A stretch of 64,000 nucleotides of DNA from Chloroflexota bacterium (GTDB taxonomy: Bacteria; Chloroflexota; Dehalococcoidia; Lucifugimonadales; GCA-2722455), in the NCBI GenBank assembly GCA_002722455.1, contig PBMB01000022.1, positions 62,001 through 126,000 on the forward strand. Direction: 5' to 3'. The notes beneath the pieces were generated by a model, which was not told the origin of the DNA, made no database searches, and saw only the letters and a list, made by a program, of their open reading frames with translations. Positions 17,118 through 24,743 of the stretch are shown here, in pieces. The stretch's first letter is position 1. Each line of letters starts with the position of its first letter. A program made the translations under genes and the position numbers.

Positions 17118-17918
17118 TTACTTAATTTTTTTAAAAAGAGTTTTCGGATTGATCTTCAATCCTTTTTCTTTAATGGTGTAAAGCCATTTTTTCCACAACA
17201 TATTTCGCAAATGATAACTTTCTTCTTCTTTTGCTTTTTTAAGATTTTTTAAATGGTTTAAATTGTGTTTACTTTTAAGCTGTTTAACCAGATTTTTTTG
17301 TTGAGATTTTTTCTGTGCAAGTTCTCGTTCCATAGCTTCAATTTCAGAAACAAGTGTTTTTTCTTCAAACTCTTTTTCAAAAGCTTCTTTTGCTGCTTCA
17401 TATTCTTTTGAATATTGGTCTCTTTCTTCTGAAACAAGCTTTAATTTATTTTCATCTTCTGAACAAATTTCAGATAGTTCTTTTTCACCTTCGTTTGAAG
17501 GTTTAATGGCAAAGAAACATTCCATAAAAATAGGTAAACTCACTGATTTATCATAACAATAATCATAATCAGAGTAATCTCGGAAAGCATTTTGAGAAAC
17601 TTCACAACGAGAGTTAACAAGTAATTCTTTCGCTTCTTCAAGAAAATATTGTTTTGATTCAAAAGATTCTTCTGTTAGTAAGTTCTTGTACACAACAACC
17701 ATGTATTGTTCACTAATATCTTTTAGGTTCTTGTCTTCGTCATACATATTCATAACAAAAGTAAAAACGTCTTGTTCATCTTGAATAACAATTTTGTTTT
17801 GTGGATCTTTATTGCTTGCACTAACATAACTCATTTCCATGCTACCAAAATATGTTGGTAATGATTTAAAATGATCTTTTAAACGTGCTTGAAGATTGTG
17901 CTTTTTATCTTTACTCAT
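17118..17918 (-). CDS. coiled-coil hypothetical protein
   Basis: 266 residues. The N-terminal 140 residues look globular; residues 150-235 form a Glu/Lys/Ala coiled coil; the C-terminus is basic and aromatic (RNMLWKKWLYTIKEK). No signal peptide. AAGGGC ribosome site and TTGATAAAAT promoter-like box about 40 nt upstream. Function unknown. Confidence 0.65.
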   Translation of the reverse strand: MSKDKKHNLQARLKDHFKSLPTYFGSMEMSYVSASNKDPQNKIVIQDEQDVFTFVMNMYDEDKNLKDISEQYMVVVYKNLLTEESFESKQYFLEEAKELLVNSRCEVSQNAFRDYSDYDYCYDKSVSLPIFMECFFAIKPSNEGEKELSEICSEDENKLKLVSEERDQYSKEYEAAKEAFEKEFEEKTLVSEIEAMERELAQKKSQQKNLVKQLKSKHNLNHLKNLKKAKEEESYHLRNMLWKKWLYTIKEKGLKINPKTLFKKIK

Positions 17919-17990
17919 AAGATTTGCCCTTATGTACTATTTAGTTACGATTATTTTATCAAAAGTGTTATAACTAATCAATATATTTCT

Positions 17991-18743
17991 TCAAAATTCA
18001 GAAGATTCTGAGGATACGACACCATTGTTGTCATTCATAGGAAATAATGCAATCTGAGTTTCTACAACAGGGAAATCTTCATTATCATGAATAACGTATT
18101 CATAGATATAAAGTATTTCGTAATTAAGAACCTCTTCGTCTGAATCTTTAAAAACATTCAAAATAACATTAAGTTCTTCAGAAGTATCTTTATTTTCACA
18201 ATTAATCCACTTCTTCTGTGGTGCGTCATCGCTTCGATTAGTAACTTCTGTAGAACAATCAGAAAAATGTATGACATTACCAAAAGAATCAACAATATCG
18301 CCTGAGAACACATAACTTTCGTCAAGTCCTGCTTGATTGTAAAGTTCGAAAAAATCATTGGTGAGGTAAACACCATTATTAAAATCAGAAGGATTTCTAA
18401 ACGAACTTAAAAAATAATCATCTATATGCGAGTTTTGAAAATCAAAATTAACATATTTAATTTCAGTAACACCTTCTAAAAAAGGTTTTGGTTGTTCGAG
18501 AATTGGTGATTCGGTATCAAATTCTTCTATTGTTTCTGTAACAATAATTCCATTTTCTTCTTTTGATACGACTTGAAAGGAATTTGAATCTATATTTATG
18601 TTTTGTTCTTTAACAAAAATTTCTTCTTCAACAACAGGAGCTTGTTCTTCTCTTTTTAAGAATAAATAAACAATAAAAAAAAGAAGGATAAGAAATACAA
18701 TAAAAGTAATTCTATTTTGATTTTGATATTCTTGTTCGCTCAT
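17991..18743 (-). CDS. signal-anchored exported protein, paralogue of 23958-24743
   Basis: 250 residues from the ATG at 18743, the start with AAGAGAA; an ATG 6 codons earlier is possible. One N-terminal membrane helix (FIVFLILLFFIVYLFL), then an acidic extracytoplasmic domain. Residues 135-165 (DSFGNVIHFSDCS, later NC) match the paralogue's DPYGNNVVYTDCN and a second Cys, suggesting a shared fold with a disulfide. Function unknown. Confidence 0.65.
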   Translation of the reverse strand: MSEQEYQNQNRITFIVFLILLFFIVYLFLKREEQAPVVEEEIFVKEQNINIDSNSFQVVSKEENGIIVTETIEEFDTESPILEQPKPFLEGVTEIKYVNFDFQNSHIDDYFLSSFRNPSDFNNGVYLTNDFFELYNQAGLDESYVFSGDIVDSFGNVIHFSDCSTEVTNRSDDAPQKKWINCENKDTSEELNVILNVFKDSDEEVLNYEILYIYEYVIHDNEDFPVVETQIALFPMNDNNGVVSSESSEF

Positions 18744-18800
18744 AAAATATTCTCTTAACATTTCAAAAGATATTGTAACACGAAAGAAATAAAGAAATCA

Positions 18801-18829
18801 AGAAAAAGCCGCATCGTATGCGGCTATCT
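18801..18829 (-). terminator. intrinsic terminator
   Basis: AGCCGCAT/ATGCGGCT stem with a CGT loop, T-run leftwards, downstream of the 119-residue gene. Confidence 0.8.
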
Positions 18830-18830
18830 T

Positions 18831-19190
18831 TTAATCTGAGATTTTTTGGAGTGCTTCTTTTGCTTCTTGAAGCTTTGTTAAATATTCAATTTTAAAAACA
18901 ACAAATGAGATTTTATTATTCTTAGCGATCTCTTTATTCAGTTCAAGGTCTTTTGTTCTTTCTTTTAATGGGTGAATGTCTAGAATTTGTTGAAAAATTT
19001 CATTTTCATTTTCTATAATCTCACGACTCTTACTATCAGAATATTCAATACCTAACGCTTCTTCCAAAACTTCTAGTTCTTTAAATAATTTATTAACACC
19101 TGCTGAAACGATATCATAAGCGTTTTCTAGTTCAGACATATTCCATTTTGAGAATTCTTGAATGTCAGTGTTTATGATTTTGTTTAACAT
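18831..19190 (-). CDS. hypothetical helical protein, 119 aa
   Basis: Predominantly helical, Glu/Lys/Leu-rich, coiled-coil-like; no motif recognised. AGGAAT ribosome site 8 nt upstream of the ATG. Confidence 0.6.
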   Translation of the reverse strand: MLNKIINTDIQEFSKWNMSELENAYDIVSAGVNKLFKELEVLEEALGIEYSDSKSREIIENENEIFQQILDIHPLKERTKDLELNKEIAKNNKISFVVFKIEYLTKLQEAKEALQKISD

Positions 19191-19244
19191 GTTACGGATT
19201 CCTAAGTAAAATAAAGGTTATTATAATACAAAATTAATTTCATT

Positions 19245-19535
19245 TCAATAAAAATCAACGATACTTTTAGCGATATCCTTTAATTGAGAATATTTATTAT
19301 TAAAGTATTTTTTAGAAAGAATTGTTTTATCTTCTGATAGTTCTTCTAAAGTGAATCCATGTTGATTTGTTATAATTCTTAAAGATTTATTGCTATTGAA
19401 TTTCATTTCCCAAACAATTTGATGTGCTAAATATTCTCTTTCTTCAATATCAATATGAAGCTTTTTAAATGCTGGATTTTTGATTTGTGTTATTTGTTCT
19501 TTCAGAAAAGAAATATTATTTTTGTTATTATTCAT
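19245..19535 (-). CDS. hypothetical protein, 96 aa
   Basis: Small polar protein with an Asn/Lys-rich start and a beta-like middle (SLRIITNQHGFTLEEL). Ideal AAGGAGA ribosome site. No family recognised. Confidence 0.6.
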   Translation of the reverse strand: MNNNKNNISFLKEQITQIKNPAFKKLHIDIEEREYLAHQIVWEMKFNSNKSLRIITNQHGFTLEELSEDKTILSKKYFNNKYSQLKDIAKSIVDFY

Positions 19536-19640
19536 TTTTTCTCCTTGATTTTTGCAAACATATTAACCTTTATAATCTTTAAATCAAGGAAAGATAAACA
19601 ATATTAAGAACAATATTGTTTTAAATCAATAATATTATAA

Positions 19641-20228
19641 TCAAAGTTTAATTTCAGAAAGAAGTTTAGCTAAGACAAAGGCGTGTCCCATTTTTCTTGA
19701 TTCGTCGTGTAAAATATTATCCCAAGAATAGTTTAAGATCCTGTGGTTATATGCGTCGAAATCTTGAAGAACGAGGTCTTGATTATTTCGTAAACAATTC
19801 AGCCAAATTTCTTTTAGTTGTTTAAATGCTTCTGTTTTAACAACGGCTTCGCCATAGTATTTAACATAAAGTCGTTTTCTTGCGTCAATATAACCAAGTT
19901 TTTCTCCACAATACCAAGTATATAAAGGAATTGCACCTTTACCTGCTGGGTAACGATCAGCGAATTGTTTGTTATAGCCTTTATTTTTCCAGTTAAAATA
20001 TTCTAGTTTAGGCTCTCCATTTTCATCAACTTGATGTTGATAAACTTTTGCATATTGCCAAAAATTTTCCATATTAAGAGCGATGCCATTATCAGAATAA
20101 ATTTGACCAACAAGCATAGGGCTTAAACCACGACTCCAATTTTTGCTTTTTGTGGTTGTATTAATGATAACGTGACTGTTTTCTGGGAGTTTTTTATCCC
20201 AAAATGGAAGAACCCAAATTTTACTCAT
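19641..20228 (-). CDS. conserved protein of a phage/plasmid-type DUF family
   Basis: 195 residues from the ATG at 20228 with AAAGGA; the frame opens earlier at 20294 without a site. The sequence has a conserved look: IINTTTKSKNWSRGLSPM, NMENFWQYAKVY, RYPAGKGAIPLYTWYCGE, ARKRLYVKYYGEAV, LQDFDAYNH. I have a memory of such a pattern in a domain of unknown function (perhaps DUF6939) but cannot confirm it. Rich in Trp, Tyr and Gly, probably an enzyme-like globular protein. Confidence 0.65.
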   Translation of the reverse strand: MSKIWVLPFWDKKLPENSHVIINTTTKSKNWSRGLSPMLVGQIYSDNGIALNMENFWQYAKVYQHQVDENGEPKLEYFNWKNKGYNKQFADRYPAGKGAIPLYTWYCGEKLGYIDARKRLYVKYYGEAVVKTEAFKQLKEIWLNCLRNNQDLVLQDFDAYNHRILNYSWDNILHDESRKMGHAFVLAKLLSEIKL

Positions 20229-20280
20229 ATTTTTCCTTTTGTTTTCTTTTAATTTTATAACAAATAGAGAAAAAATCAAT

Positions 20281-20308
20281 AAAAAAAGCCTCAAAGAATT
20301 GAGGCTTT
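20281..20308 (-). terminator. terminator of the tRNA operon
   Basis: AGCCTCAA/TTGAGGCT stem with a T-run leftwards, a few bases after the last tRNA; closes the leftward tRNA transcript. Confidence 0.85.
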
Positions 20309-20312
20309 AATA

Positions 20313-20388
20313 TGGAGCGACATAGGAGACTCGAACTCCTGACGTTCTGCTTGGAAGGCAGACATTCTACCAACTGAATTAATGTCGC
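20313..20388 (-). tRNA. tRNA-Gly(TCC)
   Basis: 76 nt including encoded CCA. Acceptor GCGACAT pairs with ATGTCGC; anticodon loop CTTCCAA on a TCTGC/GCAGA stem gives anticodon TCC; T-loop TTCGAGT. Reads GGA/GGG. The sequence differs from the other Gly-TCC tRNA, so it is not a recent copy. Confidence 0.9.
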
Positions 20389-20491
20389 ATATTGCTAATA
20401 AGCGTTTGGGTTTACACCAAAATTTAGTGGTTTGCACTCGCTTTCTTTTGCTCTTGTTAAAACAATGCGTTCTTAAGCTACACTTATAAAT

Positions 20492-20566
20492 TGGAGCGTG
20501 TAGCGGGAATCGAACCCGCATCTTCAGCTTGGAAGGCTGTAATAATAGCCATTATACGATACACGC
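20492..20566 (-). tRNA. tRNA-Gly(TCC)
   Basis: 75 nt with CCA. Acceptor GCGTGTA/TACACGC; loop CTTCCAA gives TCC; D-arm and T-arm are close to the enterobacterial glyT type (GCGGGTTCGATTCCCGC). The outermost anticodon-stem pair is A:A. Confidence 0.9.
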
Positions 20567-20571
20567 AAATA

Positions 20572-20656
20572 TGGTGGTGGAGGCTGGATTCGAACCAGCG
20601 TAGCCAGAGACGTCGGATTTACAGTCCGATGGTTTTAACCACTCACCCACTCCACC
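20572..20656 (-). tRNA. tRNA-Tyr(GTA)
   Basis: 85-nt class II tRNA with long variable arm. Acceptor GGTGGAG/CTCCACC, loop CTGTAAA on a TCGGA/TCCGA stem (anticodon GTA), T-arm GCTGGTTCGAATCCAGC, CCA encoded. Confidence 0.9.
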
Positions 20657-20723
20657 AAAATATCAGTCATGTTTTACTTTGCGCACATGACTGTTTGATT
20701 AAAAATCAAAATAAGCGCATAAA

Positions 20724-20799
20724 TGGCTCTCCCTGCAGGACTCGAATCTGCGACACATGGATTAACAGTCCATCTTTCTACCAACTGAACTAAGGGAGA
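20724..20799 (-). tRNA. tRNA-Asn(GTT)
   Basis: 76 nt with CCA. Acceptor TCTCCCT/AGGGAGA, discriminator G, anticodon stem ATGGA/TCCAT with loop CTGTTAA (GTT). Very like gammaproteobacterial tRNA-Asn. Confidence 0.92.
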
Positions 20800-20973
20800 A
20801 TAGGGTAGTTTTCAAGTATTGCTTCCAACTTTCGTATTTCTACCGTTACTTTAGCAGCGATTGCTTCTATAATCAAAATAAAAAAATCTATAGGGTTCAT
20901 TTTAAAGTCTGTCTTATCTATATTTTACAGTAGCTGACAATTTCTACCTTCAACGCATTTTTTCATTTTAATC

Positions 20974-21050
20974 TGGTGCTCCCTCTCAGACTTGAACTGA
21001 GGACCTACCGATTATGAGTCGGGTGCTCTAACCAACTGAGCTAAGGGAAC
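20974..21050 (-). tRNA. tRNA with CAT anticodon, probably Ile2
   Basis: 77 nt with CCA. Acceptor GTTCCCT/AGGGAGC, anticodon stem CCCGA/TCGGT with loop CTCATAA. The D, anticodon and T regions resemble tRNA-Ile2, whose C34 is changed to lysidine to read ATA, more than initiator or elongator Met. ATA-rich genes here would need it. The amino acid remains inferred. Confidence 0.85.
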
Positions 21051-21055
21051 AAATA

Positions 21056-21316
21056 TGGCTCCAAGGGCAGGAATCGAACCTGCGTAAACCCTAAAATACA
21101 CGTTTATGTTTGGTGGGTTTGTTTTCTCCGTGTAGTCTTTGATATCAATCTATCACCTCATTACTACTCTTATACTTTCACTTTCCTTTCACCTAAGCCT
21201 GTCTCCGAAGAGACGATTACATAAACGTGTGTTACTTAAGTTTCCAGTCAGTTTCCATACAAGCCTTTCCTGAGTTCTTTAAAATCAACCTCGGACTCGA
21301 TCTAAACTACCTTGAA
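21056..21316 (-). ncRNA. tRNA-like RNA of about 260 nt, unidentified (tmRNA-like layout)
   Basis: Read leftwards, the 3' end is a perfect tRNA half: T-arm GCAGGTTCGATTCCTGC, acceptor strand CCTTGGA, G, CCA. No D- or anticodon arm follows in normal position. Instead, a complementary acceptor 5' strand (TTCAAGG, one T-G pair) lies 250 nt upstream at 21310-21316, and a perfect 12-bp helix (21219-21230 with 21098-21109) plus a UUCG-capped hairpin (GTCTC/GAGAC) lie between. This resembles a tmRNA, but I see no tag ending in ALAA, no G3:U70 pair, and the 5' end is uncertain. An intron-bearing tRNA is the alternative. Confidence 0.45.
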
Positions 21317-21325
21317 TCTAATTTT

Positions 21326-21410
21326 TGGTGCGGCTACCCAGACTTGAACTGGGACGCCATATAGCGAGGGATTTTAAATCCCTTGTGTCTACCGATTCCA
21401 CCATAGCCGC
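21326..21410 (-). tRNA. tRNA-Leu(TAA)
   Basis: 85-nt class II tRNA with CCA. Acceptor GCGGCTA/TAGCCGC, anticodon stem AGGGA/TCCCT with loop TTTAAAA (TAA), long variable arm. Reads TTA and TTG; TTA is the expected main Leu codon in DNA this A+T-rich. Confidence 0.92.
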
Positions 21411-21470
21411 AAAAGTGGAGCTAAACCAAACGGTGTAGTTAATTCTATCTTAAAATTAGCCCCGTAAATC

Positions 21471-21547
21471 TGGTGCTTCCTTCAGGACTTGAACCTGAGA
21501 CCTACCGATTATGAGTCGGGTGCTCTAACCAACTGAGCTAAGGAAGC
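21471..21547 (-). tRNA. tRNA with CAT anticodon, probably Ile2 (second copy)
   Basis: 77 nt with CCA. Acceptor GCTTCCT/AGGAAGC. D-arm and anticodon arm are identical to the CAT tRNA at 20974; acceptor and T-stem differ, so it is a diverged duplicate. First tRNA of the leftward array. Confidence 0.88.
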
Positions 21548-21712
21548 AGTTTGTTTTAGGCAGTATGCCTTGTCAACGAGAATAAGTATATGCGTTTTTA
21601 AATTTTAACGCCAGGTTTTTTTTCAAAAAAAAGTTCGTTTGGTTAAAAAACACTCAAGCTTGATTTTTTTATTTATATAATGTAAAAATAATAAGAAATA
21701 AAGGGGACTAGA

Positions 21713-22069
21713 ATGTTAAGATTTTTTATAAGACTAGGAATAAAAGGTTATCAAAAGTTTATATCACCAAGAAAAGGGTATCGTTGTGCATACAGTGTTC
21801 TCCACGGAGGAAGTGGTTGTAGTGGAGCGGTTCTACAAATAATAGAAGAAAATAGTATTTTTACTTGGAGAAAACTAATAAAAGAAAGATTTTCCAATTG
21901 CAAAATAGCTTATGAAGAAATAAAAAAAGAAAAGAAGAAAAGAAAAAACAAGAAATGTGACTCTTGTGAACCAGACACTTGCAAAAAAGAAAGATGGAAG
22001 AAATCATGTGATTTGTCAGACACTTGTGATTGTGACGTATTTGATTGTGACGTAGGTTCATGTGATTAA
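21713..22069 (+). CDS. YidD-like protein with Cys/Asp tail
   Basis: 118 residues. Residues 1-65 fit the YidD family (membrane protein insertion efficiency factor): amphipathic start, GYQKFISPRKGYRC, a Ser-Gly-Cys-Ser element (GGSGCSG) and a final Arg-x4-Cys. YidD is a short inner-membrane-associated protein. The rest is unusual: a Lys/Arg block, then a tail of repeated Cys-Asp (DTCDCDVFDCDVGSC) that could bind metal. AGGGGAC site before the ATG, just downstream of the tRNA array's start, transcribed away from it. Confidence 0.75.
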   Translation: MLRFFIRLGIKGYQKFISPRKGYRCAYSVLHGGSGCSGAVLQIIEENSIFTWRKLIKERFSNCKIAYEEIKKEKKKRKNKKCDSCEPDTCKKERWKKSCDLSDTCDCDVFDCDVGSCD

Positions 22070-22073
22070 AGAA

Positions 22074-22101
22074 AAACGGTCTACAATCGGACTGTTTTTA
22101 T
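22074..22101 (+). terminator. intrinsic terminator
   Basis: AACGGTC/GACTGTT stem (one G-T pair) followed by a T-run, after the YidD-like gene; it overlaps the end of a convergent broken gene. Confidence 0.65.
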
Positions 22102-22333
22102 TAATTTTTTGTCAAGCCAACCAATTTTTTCAAGTTGTATCATTATGTCAAAAGCAAAATTCACTGATTGTTCTGATAAGTACCAAAGGTTTAAATGCAT
22201 ATAAGCAAAACAGAAAAAAGTAAAGAAATTACAATTGCGATCTTCGAGTTCTTTATTTACAAAATAATTCTTATTTGACGGATACTTGCCAATCCCAATA
22301 TCTTTCTAATATTTTAATGTTTTGTTGAGACAT
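22081..22333 (-). pseudogene. frameshifted small gene
   Basis: An ATG at 22333 with AAGG 6 nt upstream starts MSQQNIKILERYWDWQVSVK and stops. Moving +1 near GGCAAGTATCC reopens the frame for over 60 codons (YPSNKNYFVNKELEDRNC and on to a C-terminal GWLDKKLIKTVRL), ending at 22081. The joined product would be about 83 residues, polar then aromatic, with no known family. The break is not in a homopolymer; the skipped base lies before an in-frame TAA, so real decay, a sequencing indel and programmed +1 shifting are all open. It follows the 107-residue gene in one operon. Confidence 0.55.
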
Positions 22334-22341
22334 GATAAACC

Positions 22342-22665
22342 TTAAATTAGATTGTTTATTTCTTCAATCGCATGTTCTGAAATAAACTTTTGGATTAATT
22401 CACCATTATCTTTATAAGAACAATTATTTTTTTGAGATTTATTTGCTAAAAAAACGGGACATTTTTCGGAACAAATATCAATTTTTTCACAAATTGTTTT
22501 TAAAGCACGAGATTGGTCACTTATCGATACGCTTTGAGTGATGTTAAATCGACGAAGATCTGCTTGTTCTAAACCAATTTTTTTGATTAATTCGTTTCGA
22601 ATCGCTTTTGTGACAGTATATCCTTGATTTAGTTTTACCATAGGATGAGCTAAAAAATTAGACAT
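22342..22665 (-). CDS. hypothetical protein with C-terminal cysteines
   Basis: 107 residues. Helical N-terminus; residues 59-83 contain four Cys (CEKIDICSEKC then NNC), which might hold a metal or cluster. No known family. AAAAGG site. Its stop lies 8 nt before the start of the frameshifted gene. Confidence 0.65.
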   Translation of the reverse strand: MSNFLAHPMVKLNQGYTVTKAIRNELIKKIGLEQADLRRFNITQSVSISDQSRALKTICEKIDICSEKCPVFLANKSQKNNCSYKDNGELIQKFISEHAIEEINNLI

Positions 22666-22813
22666 ATTTGCATACCTTTTAATACTTAATTTAGTCTATT
22701 ATATCTTAAAAAATATAAATAAACAAAGATAATTTCAAAAAAAGACTGAAATTATATTTTGAAATAGTTGTTCTTTAATGTTATAAAGATAGTTAGAACT
22801 AAAGGAGTGTACT

Positions 22814-23512
22814 ATGTCTAAAAGAAAACTGGCGGAAGCATTTAATGCCTCACAGTTGGAATTAATGAAAGCGTTAAGTGAAAACCCTGATTTTGTTGAA
22901 GTAGAATATAAAAAGGTAATTAACGGTCAAAATCCAGTAAGGATTAATTTAGAAGAAAGAATCGATGAAAAAAAACCCTCAGCTATTGTGTTAATGCGAG
23001 ACTTAAAAGAAAAGGATTTAGATATATCAGAAATAGCTGATTTATTCTATAGAGCAATAGTTATTGACAACAACTTTATAAACATAAAAATGAATGATAT
23101 TTTGGAAGATGTCCAGTCGGGCGTTTCCAAACCAAATGGTGCAATAATTACTTCTGTTCTGGATTATACGAAACATTTAAAAATAATGAAAAACAAGATA
23201 ATTGACTCTCCTTTTATAAACCCAAAAGATTTGAAAGAAGAATTTGAAAAACTTGGTTATGACTTATCTAAATTGAATAACGATAATAATAGTGTACAAA
23301 CTCTTGCAAAGTCAGCAATAATGTCAAAAACAGATGAAGACGGAAATTGTAAATTGAAAACAACAAGTGAAGTTGTTATGCATGTTTTATCTAGCGATTG
23401 TAAAATCAAATTAGAGAAAGAATCTATGCTTTTCAAATCCATGTATGAAAGTTTAGAAGAAGTTAGAATTGCAAAACGAAATAGAAAATTAAGAAATGTT
23501 TTAAAAAGATAA
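22814..23512 (+). CDS. hypothetical helical protein, 232 aa
   Basis: All-helical, charged, cytoplasmic protein with a basic end (RIAKRNRKLRNVLKR) that may contact nucleic acid. Ideal AAAGGAGT site 6 nt before the ATG. No family recognised. Confidence 0.7.
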   Translation: MSKRKLAEAFNASQLELMKALSENPDFVEVEYKKVINGQNPVRINLEERIDEKKPSAIVLMRDLKEKDLDISEIADLFYRAIVIDNNFINIKMNDILEDVQSGVSKPNGAIITSVLDYTKHLKIMKNKIIDSPFINPKDLKEEFEKLGYDLSKLNNDNNSVQTLAKSAIMSKTDEDGNCKLKTTSEVVMHVLSSDCKIKLEKESMLFKSMYESLEEVRIAKRNRKLRNVLKR

Positions 23513-23545
23513 AAAAAAGCCAATCGGAAGATTGGCTTTTCTTTT
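23513..23545. terminator. bidirectional intrinsic terminator
   Basis: About 10-bp stem (AAGCCAATC/GATTGGCTT) with a GGAA loop, between convergent genes. Confidence 0.85.
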
Positions 23546-23755
23546 TTAATAACTAAAATCTGTCAGTATGAGATAAAGCCTGAATTTCTTTAAAAGACTT
23601 TTATCCTTCATTTCTCCTATCTCCATTGAAATAGAATCAAAATCTTTCTTTTTAATTTCTTTAAGTAGTAAGTTTAAGCTTTTAACAGAAGATTCGGGTT
23701 TCTGTATATTTAACTTCTCAAGTTTAGAAATGAACTCTTGTTTTGTATTTTCCAT
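23546..23755 (-). CDS. small hypothetical protein, 69 aa
   Basis: Lys/Leu/Ser-rich helical peptide, possibly a small regulator or partner. AAAAGGA site. No family. The next 200 nt (23756-23957) are almost pure A+T with no gene visible. Confidence 0.55.
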   Translation of the reverse strand: MENTKQEFISKLEKLNIQKPESSVKSLNLLLKEIKKKDFDSISMEIGEMKDKSLLKKFRLYLILTDFSY

Positions 23756-23957
23756 GTCAGTAGTATCCTTTTTTTTTGTTCTTTTTCTATATTATATTGA
23801 TAAAAATAAAAAGCAAAAATTATTTAGATACTGAAAATATAGTAATATTTTTTATATAAAAATAAAAATATAAATTTTTTTCAAAGACATATATTTAAAG
23901 AACTTCTTTTTTTAGATTTTTTTGTAATTTTTTAATATCCTTTAAAAAATAATTTTT

Positions 23958-24743
23958 TTAAAAGCCAAAAAGGTAAAAATCATATTTTTCTGTCTGTGCA
24001 ACAATACCTGTGTTAGAATCAGGATCATAGTAACCTTTATAATAAAGGTCGTTATCTTCGTCCATAAATGAATAACTCATATTGTATTCACCTTCTTCTG
24101 AATCTTGATCTAAAAATTTGGAATCAATGTATTTCTCAATTTTAACAGTCATTCTTTCGCTGCTGTTTTCTTTTTTACAAGTTTTAGAATAAGTTTTTAC
24201 TATTTTAAAGCTACCGTCACCAATTCTTGCATTAGATATAGACATTCCACTCGAATTACAATCTGTATAAACAACATTGTTTCCATAAGGATCAACAATT
24301 TCGAAATCGAAATCTTTACTTATTAAATCTTCCATATCATTTTTCATGTTTTCAAAAAGATTTTCTAAATCATGTTCAAAAGAAAATGTTCCATAAGCGA
24401 TTAGTCCATTTTCATTGTTTTTAAGGTATGACTCTACCTTGTCTAATAATTCAAAATTAATTTCAGAATGGCTCATACTAATATATGAACTTTTTGTTTC
24501 TTTGATATCATTAAACGTTTCAATGTTTTCTTTTTCCTTAAAACCTAAGATTTTTTCTTCTTCTTCTTTGCCTTCAATAAACGCAATATCAGTTTGAAAT
24601 TCTTTGTTTTGAAAATCTTCTTCTAAAACAAATTCTTTTTCTACGTCATGATTTTGCGGTTCTATTGCAGGGTCATTTGAAAATAAAGCAAAACCAAAAG
24701 CAAAAGAAGCAAGGCTTATTACCGTAATAGTTGTTCGTTTCAT
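23958..24743 (-). CDS. exported acidic protein, paralogue of 17991-18743
   Basis: 261 residues. N-terminal signal or anchor (TTITVISLASFAFGFALF) followed by a long acidic linker and a C-terminal domain with DPYGNNVVYTDCN and a later Cys (TYSKTCK), the pattern shared with the paralogue. Probably periplasmic with one disulfide. ATGA overlap with the upstream gene makes them an operon. Function unknown. Confidence 0.65.
   Translation of the reverse strand: MKRTTITVISLASFAFGFALFSNDPAIEPQNHDVEKEFVLEEDFQNKEFQTDIAFIEGKEEEEKILGFKEKENIETFNDIKETKSSYISMSHSEINFELLDKVESYLKNNENGLIAYGTFSFEHDLENLFENMKNDMEDLISKDFDFEIVDPYGNNVVYTDCNSSGMSISNARIGDGSFKIVKTYSKTCKKENSSERMTVKIEKYIDSKFLDQDSEEGEYNMSYSFMDEDNDLYYKGYYDPDSNTGIVAQTEKYDFYLFGF

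Noticed and set aside
20490-20795. 100-codon + strand ORF over the tRNA array
   Set aside because: It is a chance frame through tRNA genes on the opposite strand.
21056-21316. Group I intron in a tRNA
   Set aside because: Some segments (for example AAAGACTACACGGAG) recall group I core elements, but no D-arm or anticodon arm flanks the region and no P7 partner is visible.
21056-21316. RNase P RNA
   Set aside because: AGGTGAAAGG and TAAGAG recall its conserved regions, but the universal ACAGAA-type region is missing and the RNA ends in a tRNA T-arm.
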